DNA of 5,608 nt from Deltaproteobacteria bacterium (GTDB lineage: Bacteria; Desulfobacterota; GWC2-55-46): the NCBI GenBank assembly GCA_030646655.1, contig JAUSLB010000201.1:1-5608 (forward strand). Direction: 5' to 3'. The notes beneath the pieces are model-generated. The model made no database searches. It saw only the letters and a list, made by a program, of their open reading frames with translations, and had not been told where the DNA came from. Both the position numbers and the translations under genes were made by a program. Position 1 is the stretch's first letter. Every line of letters starts with the position of its first letter. Positions 5,604 through 5,608 of this stretch are shown here, piece after piece.

Positions 5604-5608
5604 TCAAA

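Noticed and set aside
1..5608. CRISPR array, tRNA/rRNA genes, insertion sequence, phage genes
   Set aside because: No spaced direct repeats, cloverleaf-like sequence, transposase motifs or phage-like proteins were seen on reading either strand; nearly all of the first 5.4 kb is conserved coding sequence.

Overview
The window is a densely packed stretch of bacterial chromosome with all seven genes on the + strand. They lie end to end with overlaps or gaps of about 40 bases or less, so it reads as one transcription unit (or two fused ones) that enters from the left edge and stops in a hairpin-rich tail after base 5385. Composition is moderately GC-rich. Codon use favours AGG for Arg and ATA for Ile, and several genes start with TTG or GTG. 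PmtA-type phospholipid methylation points to a Gram-negative-type membrane, and the PyrK/PyrD(B) pair points to NAD-linked, oxygen-independent pyrimidine synthesis. A Desulfobacterota-, Nitrospirota- or Omnitrophota-like lineage would fit, but the sequence alone does not settle this.

Bases 1-2511 hold two tandem, paralogous ATP-grasp enzymes of the D-Ala-D-Ala ligase superfamily. The first is cut by the window edge; the second starts inside the stop codon of the first. A GNAT acetyltransferase of the kind I associate with such ligases follows. Both ligases keep the ATP- and metal-binding framework but differ in the loops that would touch substrate. They look like a pathway making or capping a small amide or peptide, not the housekeeping cell-wall Ddl. 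The product is unknown, and this is the most open part of the window.

Bases 2530-3626 hold a class I SAM-dependent methyltransferase with strong PmtA (phosphatidylethanolamine N-methyltransferase) signatures, then RimI, the acetyltransferase of ribosomal protein S18.

Bases 3668-5385 hold pyrK and pyrD. They encode the Fe-S/FAD electron-transfer subunit and the catalytic subunit of class 1B dihydroorotate dehydrogenase, which oxidises dihydroorotate to orotate using NAD+. pyrD probably overlaps the end of pyrK.

Bases 5386-5608 have no gene. They contain a perfect 17-bp-arm palindrome, an alternative imperfect hairpin overlapping it, a strong intrinsic terminator with a GAAA-type loop, and a second short GC-rich palindrome at the right edge. 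No RNA gene, CRISPR array, insertion sequence or convincing internal promoter is visible.
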